DNA from: Phallusia fumigata
Lineage: Eukaryota; Chordata; Ascidiacea; Phlebobranchia; Ascidiidae
DNA: 32,162 nt
Assembly: GCA_008931825.1 (NCBI GenBank)
Contig: QXVZ01026890.1
Location: 1-32,162, forward strand
Direction: 5' to 3'
The notes beneath the pieces were generated by a model. That model was given only the letters and a program-made list of their open reading frames with translations, had not been told where the DNA came from and did no database searches. Both the position numbers and the translations under genes were made by a program. Positions 1 to 11,000 of this stretch are shown here, piece by piece (positions within the stretch are counted from its first letter, which is position 1; each line of letters begins with the position of its first letter).

Positions 1-1262
1 CTTGTTACTACCGATCGCTTTTGCTTCTGTCGCTCAACCCTTCTGTCTGTCTGAAGACTAGCTTGACGCAAGAACCGTTTCCGACAGTCTTGTATTATCG
101 TTTCCGATTCCGAACGAAGGAAAGCATTCCATTGAGTTGGAATGATTCCAATGGAATCGAAATGCGAAAACGACAAGGAAGAAATGGAATAGAATTGAAC
201 AGAATGCATTGAATGATTGTGTGTCACAACGTACGTAAATATATAGTGGTAAAGTGACAATGACGAATCAAGGTGTTAAACATGATGCTATCGAGTGACA
301 AGTTGAAGCGATGAAATACGAAGGTGTGATATGAAACACAAGGTCGCACAGATGTTAATGGCGCTTATGCAAATTCTCGACACGCAAAACTCTACACGTG
401 CACTACGATCAATATCGGTATGAACAACTTTTGAATATTACAATCTGATCCATGGGTGCCGACACGTAGGAGCGAAAGGGGTCACCTGCCCCCTTCTGGA
501 ATTTCCGAAAAATGTACAAGTGTTCGATCAACAAATCGCATGAATGANTTACAATCTGATCCATGGGTGCCGACACGTAGGAGCGAAAGGGGTCACCTGC
601 CCCCTTCTGGAATTTCCGAAAAATGTACAAGTGTTCGATCAACAAATCGCATGAATGAAAAATAATGAGTGCATTAAAATTTGCCCCCCCCTGGAATACA
701 TTCTGTCGGCGCCCATTACCTAATCCCCTATGACAGGCCCCAACCTCTACGACTTTTAACAAAGGTAACAGTTGTACAAAAAACCTACCTATGTGGAAAA
801 TTTGCATTTTTTGTGCCAAAAACAGGGTATTTCCAACCAAAATTCAGACTTTTCACATAAACTTTTTTACATTTTTAGAGTCAGTTAGCTCTAACATGCT
901 TTGATTTTGTTGTTTGTTGCGGTTTGCCTTTACAACAAAGCAAAGAAGTTTTGTAATGGTTATTATTGTCAAGATCCTTACTATTGCACTTTCTATCCTA
1001 ACCAAAGATAAAAGTATCCTTCTTTGTGTACATCAAATTTAACTTCAAAGGAAACTGTCCATGGTGGAAAAGTGCAGCGCAAACAGAACCAAAGCTGGCT
1101 CAGACAACGCAACGCGTACACTGATTAGCTGGATTTACAATTTACAAACATTCCAAAAGCAAGGGCAAACAGAGTGGGTGAAAAAGGTAAGTTAATGTGG
1201 TTTTTGAATAGCAATTGCACTTGGTGTTTAAAGCCGCAGAAAAATTCAGGAAACAACCAACA
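1..1262. other. 3' flank of receptor A, no gene seen
   Basis: No convincing coding exon was found. Positions 115-215 are a degenerate, GAATG-like low-complexity stretch with a short imperfect palindrome near 143-157. A near-perfect duplication around the N at 548 is listed separately. From about 930 onward the sequence is clearly homologous, with small gaps, to the flank of receptor C beginning near 24,080. The shared duplicated block therefore extends past the gene ends, and it may hold the 3' untranslated regions. Confidence 0.5.
438..657. repeat. Direct duplication of about 110 bp joined by an N
   Basis: The stretch 438-547 is repeated, apparently without mismatch, from 549 to about 657, with the single ambiguous base N at 548 exactly at the junction. 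Each copy includes the motif CCATGGGTGCCGACACG. A perfect repeat separated by one N is what results when two overlapping contig ends are joined without merging, so an assembly artefact is more likely than a real tandem duplication. Apparent ORFs crossing this point should not be trusted. Confidence 0.9.
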
Positions 1263-1661
1263 TCATTTCTCTTGCACAACTTCTGAGTAATAAACTTAGT
1301 TTTTGTCAGTATCATGGGTTTTGTTTGAATCACTGCAGTTTGATTTTATTTCTGTGGCTGCAAAATACATGATTGCACTATTTACATGTTATCCTGGTTT
1401 ATGAATTTAGGTATACTTACAGTACAATTGACCTTCCTGCACATTTACATAGTTGTGTTGGATCCGCTTCATAGGAACTACAAAGAAACAAAAATATGAA
1501 CATTTACTTTTTCTTCAGTATTTACACATTGTTATTTGAATGATGTTATTTCATACCCTCATAATGTGGGTTCTTTGTATCATCACAAATGCTTGCTTCA
1601 TCTGAGGTATCTCTTTTCGGGTTAACCGTGTTCTCATAAATATGGCCATTGTTAGGTTTAT
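1263..1661 (-). CDS. Cytoplasmic tail exons of receptor A
   Basis: Three exons encode the tail: 1557-1661, 1421-1477 and a candidate last exon starting at 1357. Tyrosine motifs in order are HIYENT (YxNx, the Grb2-SH2 type), NPHYEVP (NPxY plus YxxP) and YVNV (YxNx). In the candidate last exon the frame meets TAA at 1298-1296. Just beyond it, in the same frame, the sequence would encode VYYSEV, a good fit to the ITIM consensus, before TGA at 1265-1263. Receptor C has CAA at the equivalent position. So A appears to have lost an ITIM-like terminus by a single C-to-T change, if this exon is used. A minus-strand AATAAA lies just inside this exon (about 1344-1349), which could instead mean that transcripts end near here. 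Confidence 0.5.
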
Positions 1662-4600
1662 CTAAACAAACTAGGGTTATACTTTCAATGTTTTGGTTTA
1701 ACAGTATTATTTGGTGTTTACCTTTATTTTTTTGTATTTTGACAACCAAAAAAGTTCCAAAAGCAACAAGAGCAATGAAAGCAACAGCACCAACCACACT
1801 TGCAACAATTATCACAGTCTGGTTTCCATTTCCACCAGGTGTATTTGATTCCTTGAATATTTGGAACTCAACAACAAGATCATTAAAACCTTCCATTGGT
1901 GATTTGATTCTTAACTCATAAATTTCTGTATCTGCTGATGTCTGAAGAAAATGATTTAACTGTACATAATGGAAAGAAAATTATCGCAAATAACAAACCT
2001 CCATTATAAAAGTAAATGTTTGCTTTGTGCTATCATTTTCATCAGTTGTTAAAGAGCAATCAGGACAAGCAACGATGGTGCCTATAAATAAGAAAACCAT
2101 AACGAAAAGTATCACATGGCATATGCCTTCAAAACTTCCTACCATTTTTAGTCAAAGTATAGTGAAATGAAGGTGGATTGGATGTAAACATAACAAAGCA
2201 ACTGCGATTGAACAGTTTTTCTGATTGACAATTTGTGTGACTTTCAATTTCTTCTGGCGAATCTGTGCAATATTTTAGAGGTATATTTTATCATTGATTA
2301 GTCAATCAATAAAACCTACATATCACATTTAAATAATATTCATTTGTGAAGTTTCCAAAAGCATCACTGGTTTGGCACACATAAGTCCCCAAGTCCAGTC
2401 TAGTTAAATCTGTTAAATTCAAAACATTGTTGAAGAGATCAATTTCCCGCATTGGATCTGGAATTTGCCATTCAAATTGTGTGTTGAGTTGAACATAATA
2501 TTCAACTGAGCAACTTAATTCAACATTTTCTCCTGCTTTTACAGATGTGGTGTTTTCAAAGGGTTTAGTAACCTTGGATGACCCTGCAAAAATAATTGTT
2601 TTTGGTAATTTTACCATAACAGGTAATCAAATATTTAAGCTTACTTTCTGTAACCACTGTAACATTAAGTTGTGAAACACTGCTACCAGCAATGTTACTT
2701 GCTTTGCAGGAAACTAATGTTGTTTCTGCAAAATTTTGAGACAAGACACAAGAACTTTCACTTTGGACAGTTTTTCCGATTTGAAATTCACACTCAGCTG
2801 GTGGATTTGCTTCACTTGAACAGTTTAAAATTGCAGTTTGTTCACCATCAAGGTAAACACCAAATTCATTTTCAACAAATAAACTACTTGAAGTAACAGC
2901 CATCTTGCCAAGATTTGGTGGATCTGCAAAAGTTTTTTTAGCAAATAGTTTTTTTTAGCAAATACTAAATATAAATGACATTTATCACTAACAGAGGACA
3001 TTGAGTTTAATTGTGTTCTCTAAATGTGCAAATTGATCTGCAGTGTGACATGTATAGTTGCCACTGTCGAACTTTGAAATATTATGTATGTTCAGAATTG
3101 CTTTGGTCAGATCAAACTCATGCAAATTTGTTGTCACATTCCATTGGAACAATGTGTTGAGTTGGTTTTGGTATTCAACACTGCACTTGAGTACAACATT
3201 ATCGCCTTGCATAATTGTATCACCCCCAGAATTATCGAATATCCTCAGAATAAACTACGTTTTCATTCTGATGTAAAAATTGCTATATGCACATCATATG
3301 GCAGATCTGTTCATGGATACTATTACTTTTCCATACAATATACTGTAAGATGTTAGGCTCACTTACACTGCACATCTAGAACAATGACTTGCGATCTCCC
3401 AAGTGTGTTATCATGATCTGTATATGGTGTGACAGCTTGACAAGAAACACTAATATTGTTGTCTTTGCGTGTAGAAATAAATGGTACTTGTGCGTTCTAA
3501 AAACAGGTTTATAAAAAAGATTAAGATTGTTATGTAAGTCAGTAGGCATATTATGTAATTATTAAACAACTTCACAAAAACTCGGTTAATTTCAAAAAGG
3601 ACTTTCATCATGGTTGATAAAAATACCTTGCTTTACTAGCATAAGAGCACTTGCAACAGCAGGTATGCAGATGCACCTAATTGGTATAAAAGTAGAACTA
3701 TGGTTGAAAGCTCCTTCTATTTCAATTAATCCTTTTTTAAGTGTTAGTTTGCTACATGTGGCAGCAAAACAGTCATTGAGCACCTAATACAAGTCATCTT
3801 GTGTAGGCTACTAAATACTTTTTTCACAAAAATCTGTATTTCATGCATACATATGTGATAAAAGTTCAAGGCTGATCAAATAAACCATAGATGACAACAA
3901 AATACCAGGTTTAATATAGATTTTTTGCTAAAATATTTGATTGCATAACATTTTACCTTGAAAACATTTTTGTAAATACTTGATTCCAAAAAATATGTTG
4001 AATTGGACCCAACTGGATATTGATCATTGTATTGACACTTTAAAAAATAACTTTTGTTTTCTGTTAAGGTAAATGAAAGCCCAGTTGATTCATTAATGAA
4101 AAGTATTGGAGTTGGAGCTGCAAAAAACAGTGATATTAGCCCTCTCTTACCAATGCAAAGTTAAGTTGTAAACATTTTTCATGTTTAACATAAGAATCAA
4201 CCTTACCAAACCAGCATTCAACCATATTTTCGCGGTTCCATTCAGCAGTTGACAAACATTTTGTGTTTCTGTTGTTTGCTGGGGTTCCACTGTTTGTAAA
4301 CAAACTTCCGTTATTCGTACAAGTAAACTCTCCTGGTGTGTCATAAAATCCATTTGGAGCCGACACAGTCACATTATGGCTCACTGCTTTCGGACAATCT
4401 GTCAAACAAAAGCAACGTAAACCAAAAAATGTCGGGCCTTATTTGCGCTGCAGGACACTTGACTCGATAACCCATCATTTTTTCGGTGTCCTTGCTGTTT
4501 ATGAAACCTTTTAACGATGACGAATTGATGAAGTATCTGCTGTTCTACCTTTGACGATTATGGAAAATAACAGTACTATCCTGTTATCGCCCCACCACCC

Positions 4601-6415
4601 CAAAATATTACACAACAATGTATTAAAGCTAGGAAATGGTGGGGCGATAATAACAGAAAGTACCAAATGACGATTAAACAATTACTAACCCACAACAAAT
4701 CAAATCATAAACTTCCACAGACCCACGTTTCGCTATCAGCATAGATATTATAATACATTATAATATCTATGCTATCAGTGTTGCGTTTGGTAAAAGTATT
4801 TAAAAAACTGCCCGGGTGCAACACGTCCACCATTTTGGGAAAAAAAACTTGAATATGTTGCATCGTTGCATAGCATGTCAAACTCAAGGTTAAACCAAAC
4901 ATTAAACTTTGTGGGATATAAACTGTTCGGCGGCATGCGACATAAAAAATTGACCGATAAAAGATCGGAACTCGACAACAAACGCAACCAGTTAGTTAAC
5001 GCAAGGTAGCGACACGACATACAGTTGCTAGGCGTGCAAACGATTGGACTTACACTGTACAGACAATCCAACCTCTCAATCGTTTTTTTTTATTTCTACA
5101 GTAGGTTAAGTGTCCCGGAAACAAACCCCGTAAATGCAAAAACAGTGGTGTTAGGACCAACAGCCAATATGTTTGCACTTTACTAAGTTACAATAATTCC
5201 ACACTAGCAGTTTATTATTTTGACTGTATACACGTAAAAAGTGACATAGCGCAAATAAGCAATGTTAAGCAGATTCGGCCTGAGATGTTTAAAGAATTTT
5301 GAATGTTATATTTAAAATAATTAAACAAGTACATATTGTGAGATTCGTCTTTACCTTTATTAGATTTTAAAAGGTGTATAGTGCCCAATATTGTCAATTG
5401 TAACGTTGCCTTAATGGGCTAGGCTCAGGCATAGAAACGAATCGTTTAAATTTTCCCAATATGGACTTCATACCTTTAATGGTAACATTCCTTGTACTTA
5501 TTACACTTGTATCACCACTACCAAAAGTAATCATGCTCTTGTCCAAAGTGAAACTTCTAGGTAACGTTACACCAAACGTTGTATTGAAGCAAGTTCCGTT
5601 CCATTCAAGTGTTGAGTATAATCCGGATGTACTAAATGAGTGAACGATGTAATGTGGTGGGTCGCATGCGAGGTCACACCAAACATGGTTTGCTTGATCT
5701 TCAGAACCATCGTTAAACGAAACCGTCCATAACAAGCTAGGTCGAATTTCCCCATCAGCAATGCAAGTGCTGTACCAATACATCGTTCCATTGTAGTTTG
5801 TCGCCCAAGTTGTTTGAATTGGATACAAAAAATCATCTAAATATTTAACGATTCGTAGAGGTATTATAAGATTCGTTGTGTATATGATTTGAGTTGGGTT
5901 TATTTCGCTTGGTGAAAGAAATCATAGCGACACAATTGCACTAAAACAATGGCCAAGCCGGAAATAGCTGCGCAACGTTAGACGTTATGAGGCGCGAAAA
6001 AGTGAAGGGCACAATTGGTGAATCAAAATTGTAAGCGCTGCAGCTACACCGTCATTACAAGGCGGTATGTGGCGGGGGCTCACATCGGAGGGGGATATTT
6101 CGTAGAAATTATTAAACTTTTGAAGTAAATTATTTTTAAGCCCTTTCGCAGCATGGGTATGTTTATTGATCTATTTTCGTATTTTTTTCTCAGTAATAAA
6201 CCCGTCTTTCATAATATTTAAATTTAACCCCAAAATCACTAACCGGCTGCGCATGTTTCAATTTCAAAGCTTACAAGATTCAATTTCAAAGCTTTTCTGT
6301 AGGTTTGCCCTTTTTTGTCGTGGCTCCTAATAAATTAGGCCTACATACCTTTAGATGAAACTTCAGTCAGAACCAAAGCGAAGACCATGAGTAGTACAAA
6401 AGATCGACTATGCAT
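1296..6415 (-). CDS. Receptor A: CCP and Ig-domain membrane receptor, probably damaged
   Basis: Proposed minus-strand exons are 6349-6415, 5474-5836, 4207-4398, 3957-4117, 3367-3496, [2993-3306 damaged], 2645-2923, 2320-2583, 2143-2262, 1999-2081, 1722-1941, 1557-1661, 1421-1477 and 1296-1357. All have GT-AG borders and continuous phase. The start at 6415 opens a clear signal peptide (MHSRSFVLLMVFALVL). Next come the N-terminal unknown domain, a CCP-like domain, Ig1, Ig4, Ig5, a membrane-proximal domain, a helix (VIIVASVVGAVAFIALV) and a tail with YENT, NPHYEVP and YVNV. Skipping the damaged exon joins exon 5 to the Ig4 exon in frame and gives 700 residues. Using it gives a secreted product of 318 residues. 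The role is inferred to be a cell-surface recognition receptor. The last exon is uncertain: reading through the donor at 1420 would also stop soon after. Confidence 0.7.
2993..3306 (-). pseudogene. Fused remnant of Ig2 and Ig3 exons in receptor A
   Basis: The acceptor and first 40 or so bases match the start of the Ig2 exon of receptor B (15164 onward). The sequence then jumps, after CTGAGGA, straight into the Ig3 exon at a point matching about 15534 in B. Roughly 310 bp are therefore missing: most of Ig2, the intron, and the Ig3 acceptor. Entering in the normal phase gives 14 residues ending at TGA (3265-3263). The Ig3 body downstream stays open in another frame from about 3247 to its intact donor after 2993, but no AG in the correct phase can reach it. 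Most likely the exon is skipped or acts as a poison or soluble-form exon. Confidence 0.8.
3497..3956 (-). other. Intron inside Ig1 of receptor A
   Basis: This phase 0 intron splits the Ig1 domain between exons 3957-4117 and 3367-3496, exactly as in receptors B and C. It is alignable with the 5' half of the matching intron in B. No coding or RNA feature was seen in it. Confidence 0.6.
4581..4656. repeat. Inverted repeat (small MITE-like hairpin)
   Basis: The arm CTGTTATCGCCCCACCA at 4581-4597 pairs with TGGTGGGGCGATAATAACAG at 4637-4656, with one 3-base bulge and about 39 bases between the arms. GTAC occurs on both outer sides. It resembles a very small terminal-inverted-repeat element or a stable hairpin in the intron RNA. 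Confidence 0.75.
4732..4778. repeat. Perfect AT-rich palindrome flanked by 8-bp direct repeats
   Basis: Arms at 4738-4754 (AGCATAGATATTATAAT) and 4757-4773 are perfect reverse complements with a 2-base loop. The 8-mer GCTATCAG occurs directly at 4732-4739 and 4771-4778, overlapping the arm ends. This could be a footprint of transposition or a self-templated palindrome. It lies in intron 2 of receptor A. Confidence 0.85.
5837..6348 (-). other. Intron 1 of receptor A
   Basis: This phase 1 intron separates the signal-peptide exon from the N-terminal-domain exon. It runs from the donor GTATGT just below 6349 to an acceptor TTTAG just above 5836. No other feature was recognised. Confidence 0.6.
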
Positions 6416-7677
6416 TTGGGAGTTGTCACTTCTGCAGATAGGCAATGTGGTAACAGCCTGCTACATTCAGAACGTTGCGCAATGAAAACCCAATTGCTGA
6501 TAAGCTTGGGGCCAAAAGAAACAAAGATACAATTTACAAACTGCACGTTCTGCTTGTAATTTTTATAGACCCTTACATTTTTAATTCAATTTTTTTAATT
6601 TGTTCTTTTTATAAAACTGCTTTAAACAGAACAGTCGTCTGTGTTAAAGTTGTCTTGAAAACCGCTGGTAAAATGTAGGCTATTTCTGTTTTAAGCTGCA
6701 TATGCTGTAAATGACTGAAACCTATGTTGCGTGACAACCATTATTCAAAGCGAAAGTACCTGATTTACGTTTGTCCAATATTGACACAAATAACAATCAC
6801 GTCTTTATTGCAGCTTAATTTGTACTAACACACATTTTTCAAGGCAAAGGGTATTTTTCGCAAACTTCAGGATCGAAAAGGTTTAAACTGCTGGGGTTTG
6901 TTTAATACATTGACAAACCGATTGCGTAAAATCTTCTTGTTATGTAGTGTATACTTGTAGACTATTGTTCACCCAACAGGGTGTTGACTACAGAAAAAGT
7001 TTTTTTTCCGAATAAATTTTTGTTTAACTTAATTTCCTGAAAACAAATTTGATGTAGCCATGGGCGACTTTATCTATTTAACAGTTGTGCTCATTACAAA
7101 CCGTTTTGTTATTTCCAAAACCTGTCATTTCTGCAACTTTTTTGCTGAGAAGTAGTTATAACTTACATAACGTAGTTATGAGGAAGTTATGTGTCGAAAT
7201 AAACCATGTTCGAACAAAGCAAATGATTTTCTTTAATTATTTTAGTGCTGCTATTCTGTTTAACAAACGTAAACATTTTTAGTAATTATATGTTGTTAAT
7301 TTTGTCATTGAAAGTGAATTATTCATGCGGCAATATGAAGTTTTTAATGGAAACTTTTGCGAACAACAAAAACGATAAAGATCGTGTGATGTCTATACAC
7401 AGAAGTCACACAGCTTTGTAGAGGCATTTCTGTCTAATTGCATTTTTTATTTGGTTCCCCCTCTTACAACAAAAGTTATCATTTACATAACCACATTTTT
7501 ATTATATACTGCAAAAATATCTTTAACTGTGTCAACAGCAAAATGAAAATTTTTATTCAACACTGCGAAAAAGCGTACATCTTACAGAACAATGTTAAGC
7601 CTAAATTAAACATGCATAATGATCATTAATAATTGTAAAAATATGTGACACATGAGATAATTTATATTCCTCTGCTA
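6416..7677. other. Intergenic: upstream of receptor A, downstream of gene D
   Basis: A and D are both on the minus strand, so this holds the presumed promoter of A and the 3' untranslated region of D. It is strongly AT-rich with only short random ORFs. No core promoter element could be assigned with confidence. Confidence 0.5.
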
Positions 7678-8055
7678 CTATTTGACTTTGAAGGTTCGCT
7701 TGTCAAAGATTCCTGGCGCATCATTTGAAATAAATAATTATTGTCAGAGAGTGGGAACGGTTTTTTATAACAATCTTCTACACTTACCTTTCAAACCTTT
7801 TGGTCCTTTGCAACCGCAACAATACGAAATCGAAAGAACTATCGAAACTAAAACAACAAATCCAAGTACAGCAGACCCAATGATGCAACCTGCAAACTCG
7901 CCATTTTTGAGCACTGCGAACAAAGAAAGTCTTATATAATTCACTTTTGTTGCCAATTGAAAGTCGGTCCAATCTTATTTCAACCTGAGTCTATCAGAGG
8001 TCACACTTACCGATTTTGCTCGAAAATGTCGTAACCCCCGGACCCTGTGTCGCGT
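7678..8055 (-). CDS. Gene D stalk, transmembrane and tail exons
   Basis: Exon 8011-8055 encodes a 15-residue stalk, and 7788-7913 encodes the helix followed by YCCGCKGPKGLK. The proposed last exon, 7678-7712, adds FDKRTFKVK and a TAG stop at 7680-7678. The last acceptor (CGCCAG) has a weak pyrimidine tract, so this end is the least certain part of the gene. The basic residues after the helix fit a stop-transfer signal. Confidence 0.6.
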
Positions 8056-11000
8056 CTGTGAAAAAAAATATAGTTTCCATTAAACAAAAATTTTGGTCGA
8101 CTCTTCTGTGCTGAATCGTTAGATTCGTTCTTTTTTGCGTCATATGGACGTGGTTGCGTTGTAAAGGTGCATTTTTGGTCCAAAGTCGTTTAGACTCGAA
8201 CTCCAAATATGTTGACGCGCAAGAATCGATACCACTGCAGAAAAGTACGTGCTTGTTCGTGATGGACTTGCAACTAGATGTGAGGAAAGCAAAAAAGGGT
8301 CGAAGTCAAGCGCTGCGGATCTATATTTATGACTGACAGTTAAATAGCCGAATAGAAGTGAAAAACACAAGTTAAACAATTCTTTTATCGCTGCTCTACG
8401 GAGATTTGCCTCACAGACAATGCAGACACGAGAAGCAGTTGATACTTGTCTGGGCAAAGTGTTTTTGTTTGGTTTGGAAGTTGGAGGCAAGAATGTTACA
8501 GCAATATTTTTAACAAGTTGGTTTTCTCTTTGTTTCAAATTTACGTTTCAGCTAATTTATTTGCAAGTAGCAAACGCCATTGTAAAATAAAATTGTGTAT
8601 AACGCAAAAAATCTTAACTAAAAACTGAATACCAACAATTTTACAAAACGAAAAAGAATTCTAAAAAGATTGTGCTAATACACAATGAGCGCGATATAGC
8701 TTACTAGGCATAATAACAATACAAATGTTATACATAGACCTGGACACGTTTCATTCCAGACTCCATTTTCAAGACAAACTGCTGAACCTGTGCCATTGGT
8801 ACAGGTAAAGATAAGGTTTTGGTTCAAATCGATAAATGAACTCGCAATATTGCACCCTGTACAAGTAATGTCATCCGTAGTGCATTGTTCTGAAACAAAT
8901 TATACAGTGGGTCGTTATTGATTCTTTTCACATATATGTACTAATATATCATTCTTTGGCAAATCGATACCTGTAGTGTTGGCCGTGCAGTTTTTGTTCC
9001 AAACTCCTGTATTTTGACAGAAAGCTGTGCAATTTCCGTCTTTTTCGCATGAACATGTTAGTGTTGAGCCAGGATCAACGTCAGATGGTGAAGCATTGCA
9101 ACCACTACATGGCGCGTCATCAGTAAGACATTTTGCTGCGAAAATGTCCAAAAAGAGGGTAATGAATTAAATTGCGCTTGAATCGTCATGTTATTAAAGC
9201 TGACAAACAAATATCACGTGAACATCTAGTGCTAAAGAAATATATCCGGTAAGTGGCGTAAGAGATCTACAGTTGCTCACTGTAACGAAGCAGTTTACTT
9301 GACTCATCAAAAACGCTTTTAACTCGTTACAATCACAAATAAACAAGGCATAAAATTATTTATTGTTACAAAGGCTCTGTCTTGATAGGTTTATGACACA
9401 TTAACGGCAATATCGCAACATCGGCAAGGTTTGAAAATAAAGATTTTAAATGTCGACACATCGATGATCACATAACGGTAAAGCCGTTGTCATTTTTGAA
9501 AAGATCACAGTTTAAGTTAACTAAAAGCACAATTTTGAAACCTTCCCAACTTCCAGTGACTGCAAAGGAACCATCTTCCTGACAAATACCAGTTACATTG
9601 CCAGCATAACCGGAAGCAAAAGGTAATTCTGTCTGACAGCCAAGAGTATCATCGTCAGGACAAATTGCATTTTGAGGACATTTAGGACAAACTGCAAATA
9701 AAAACAATCATTAAAACAGACATGAATTGATACATGCGCAAAACCTACGACAAATCCAGCAACAAAATTGCACTTTTTATAGCTCTTAATTAAACTTGTG
9801 ATTTGGGGGAATTTTAAACTACTTGCTATTTCTGCCAGTTTTCGAACTCACATGGTTCCACCGCAAACGGAACAGTATTCAATAAGTTTCTTCCGGTATC
9901 AAGCACAGATATTGATGTCTCTTGATCAGATGTGTGGGTGACAAAGTTGAGGAAAAATTTTCGTACGTCAGAGCTGGTAAAATGTTAATACGTTATTTTG
10001 CAAGTAAATCGCTACTGTTGGAACAATGTACAAAAACAACTACTTTTTTGTAAGTTATTATCAGAAAAATGTGTATTGGCGCTATTAATCCTACAGTTCT
10101 TTCTTATCTGTGTAATGCAAAAAAAAAAACGATTTGTAACAATAAGATATTAGTCATTAAACTATTACTTAGTAAAAGCTTACTTTAGCGTAAATAACAT
10201 TGTTTTGAAGCGTCATTATTTTAAAAAGAAAGGCAATCTTTCCTCACCTGAGTTATACTTTTACGCCTGCTAACAACAGACAATACGTTTGTACGAGTTA
10301 AATCCAAAAACCACCTGGCAAACTATCTGGTTCCAGAAATAGATTTATCGTGTTGCATTTACCATGTGTGTTTCGCACCGAAATAAAACTGCATCTTGGC
10401 GCACATCTCCGCATGGGCAACATATAAATCAGGCTAAATCAAAACCTAAAAGCTAACAATGAATTACTTGATAGATAACCGCGATGTCGGCCAAGGAATC
10501 GGTTGCCTAATGTTTGTCGCGTACCTAGTTCATGTAAAGGGCGAACTATGAATAACAAATCTGATTGCCACCTAAAGTTGGCCTTGACATCTTATTAACT
10601 CATACAATATTTTTCTTACCTCACTATTATTCTGTTCTCGTAAGCTGTTCCTGGTGTTTTTGCGCAAGCACTTCTATCCGAAACAAGTTGACATTGAGCC
10701 ACTTCCTACAAAATTAAATAGTATTTGATTTTGGCCAAAATCCATTTCGCCCATTTTATCAGTTTAATTATGAACTAGCTATACCGTTCCATTAATTTCC
10801 CAGTACATGTCGAACGTATTTCCAGTCAGTTCGACTGAAAACTCAGCTACACTGTCCCGAGAATAGCATCTTTTCGTTGTAAGAGGTACACTTACTAAAT
10901 CAAAAGAAAAAATCGGTGTCAAAATTAACTATAACTTAAAACTGTATTACCAAAGCTGCTGCACAATTCTGTTTTATAGTTAAACGTAGATTATTGTACA

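Larger units (their letters stand above)
4399..5473 (-). other. Intron 2 of receptor A
   Basis: This intron lies between the N-terminal-domain exon and the CCP exon. The part next to the donor (about 5340-5473) is clearly homologous to the matching intron start of receptor B (12354-12490), showing that A and B share noncoding sequence here. It also holds two inverted-repeat elements, listed separately. No gene was seen. Confidence 0.6.

Noticed and set aside
409-840. 143-codon minus-strand ORF containing an internally repeated segment
   Set aside because: The repeat is the N-joined duplication at 438-657; the ORF has no domain or splice support and is likely created by the assembly join.
1130-1200. 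Plus-strand sequence followed by a GTAAGT donor, conserved at about 24310-24370
   Set aside because: Conservation is explained by the recent A/C duplication, and no upstream acceptor or open frame supports an antisense exon.
1649-1921. Plus-strand ORFs opposite the transmembrane exons of A and C (also 24880-25095)
   Set aside because: They are antisense shadows of hydrophobic exons, and the minus strand has the phase-consistent splice structure.
8140-8538. 132-codon minus-strand ORF inside gene D
   Set aside because: It lies in the intron between the third CCP-like exon and the stalk exon, has no domain, and its inclusion would break the consistent phase 1 chain.
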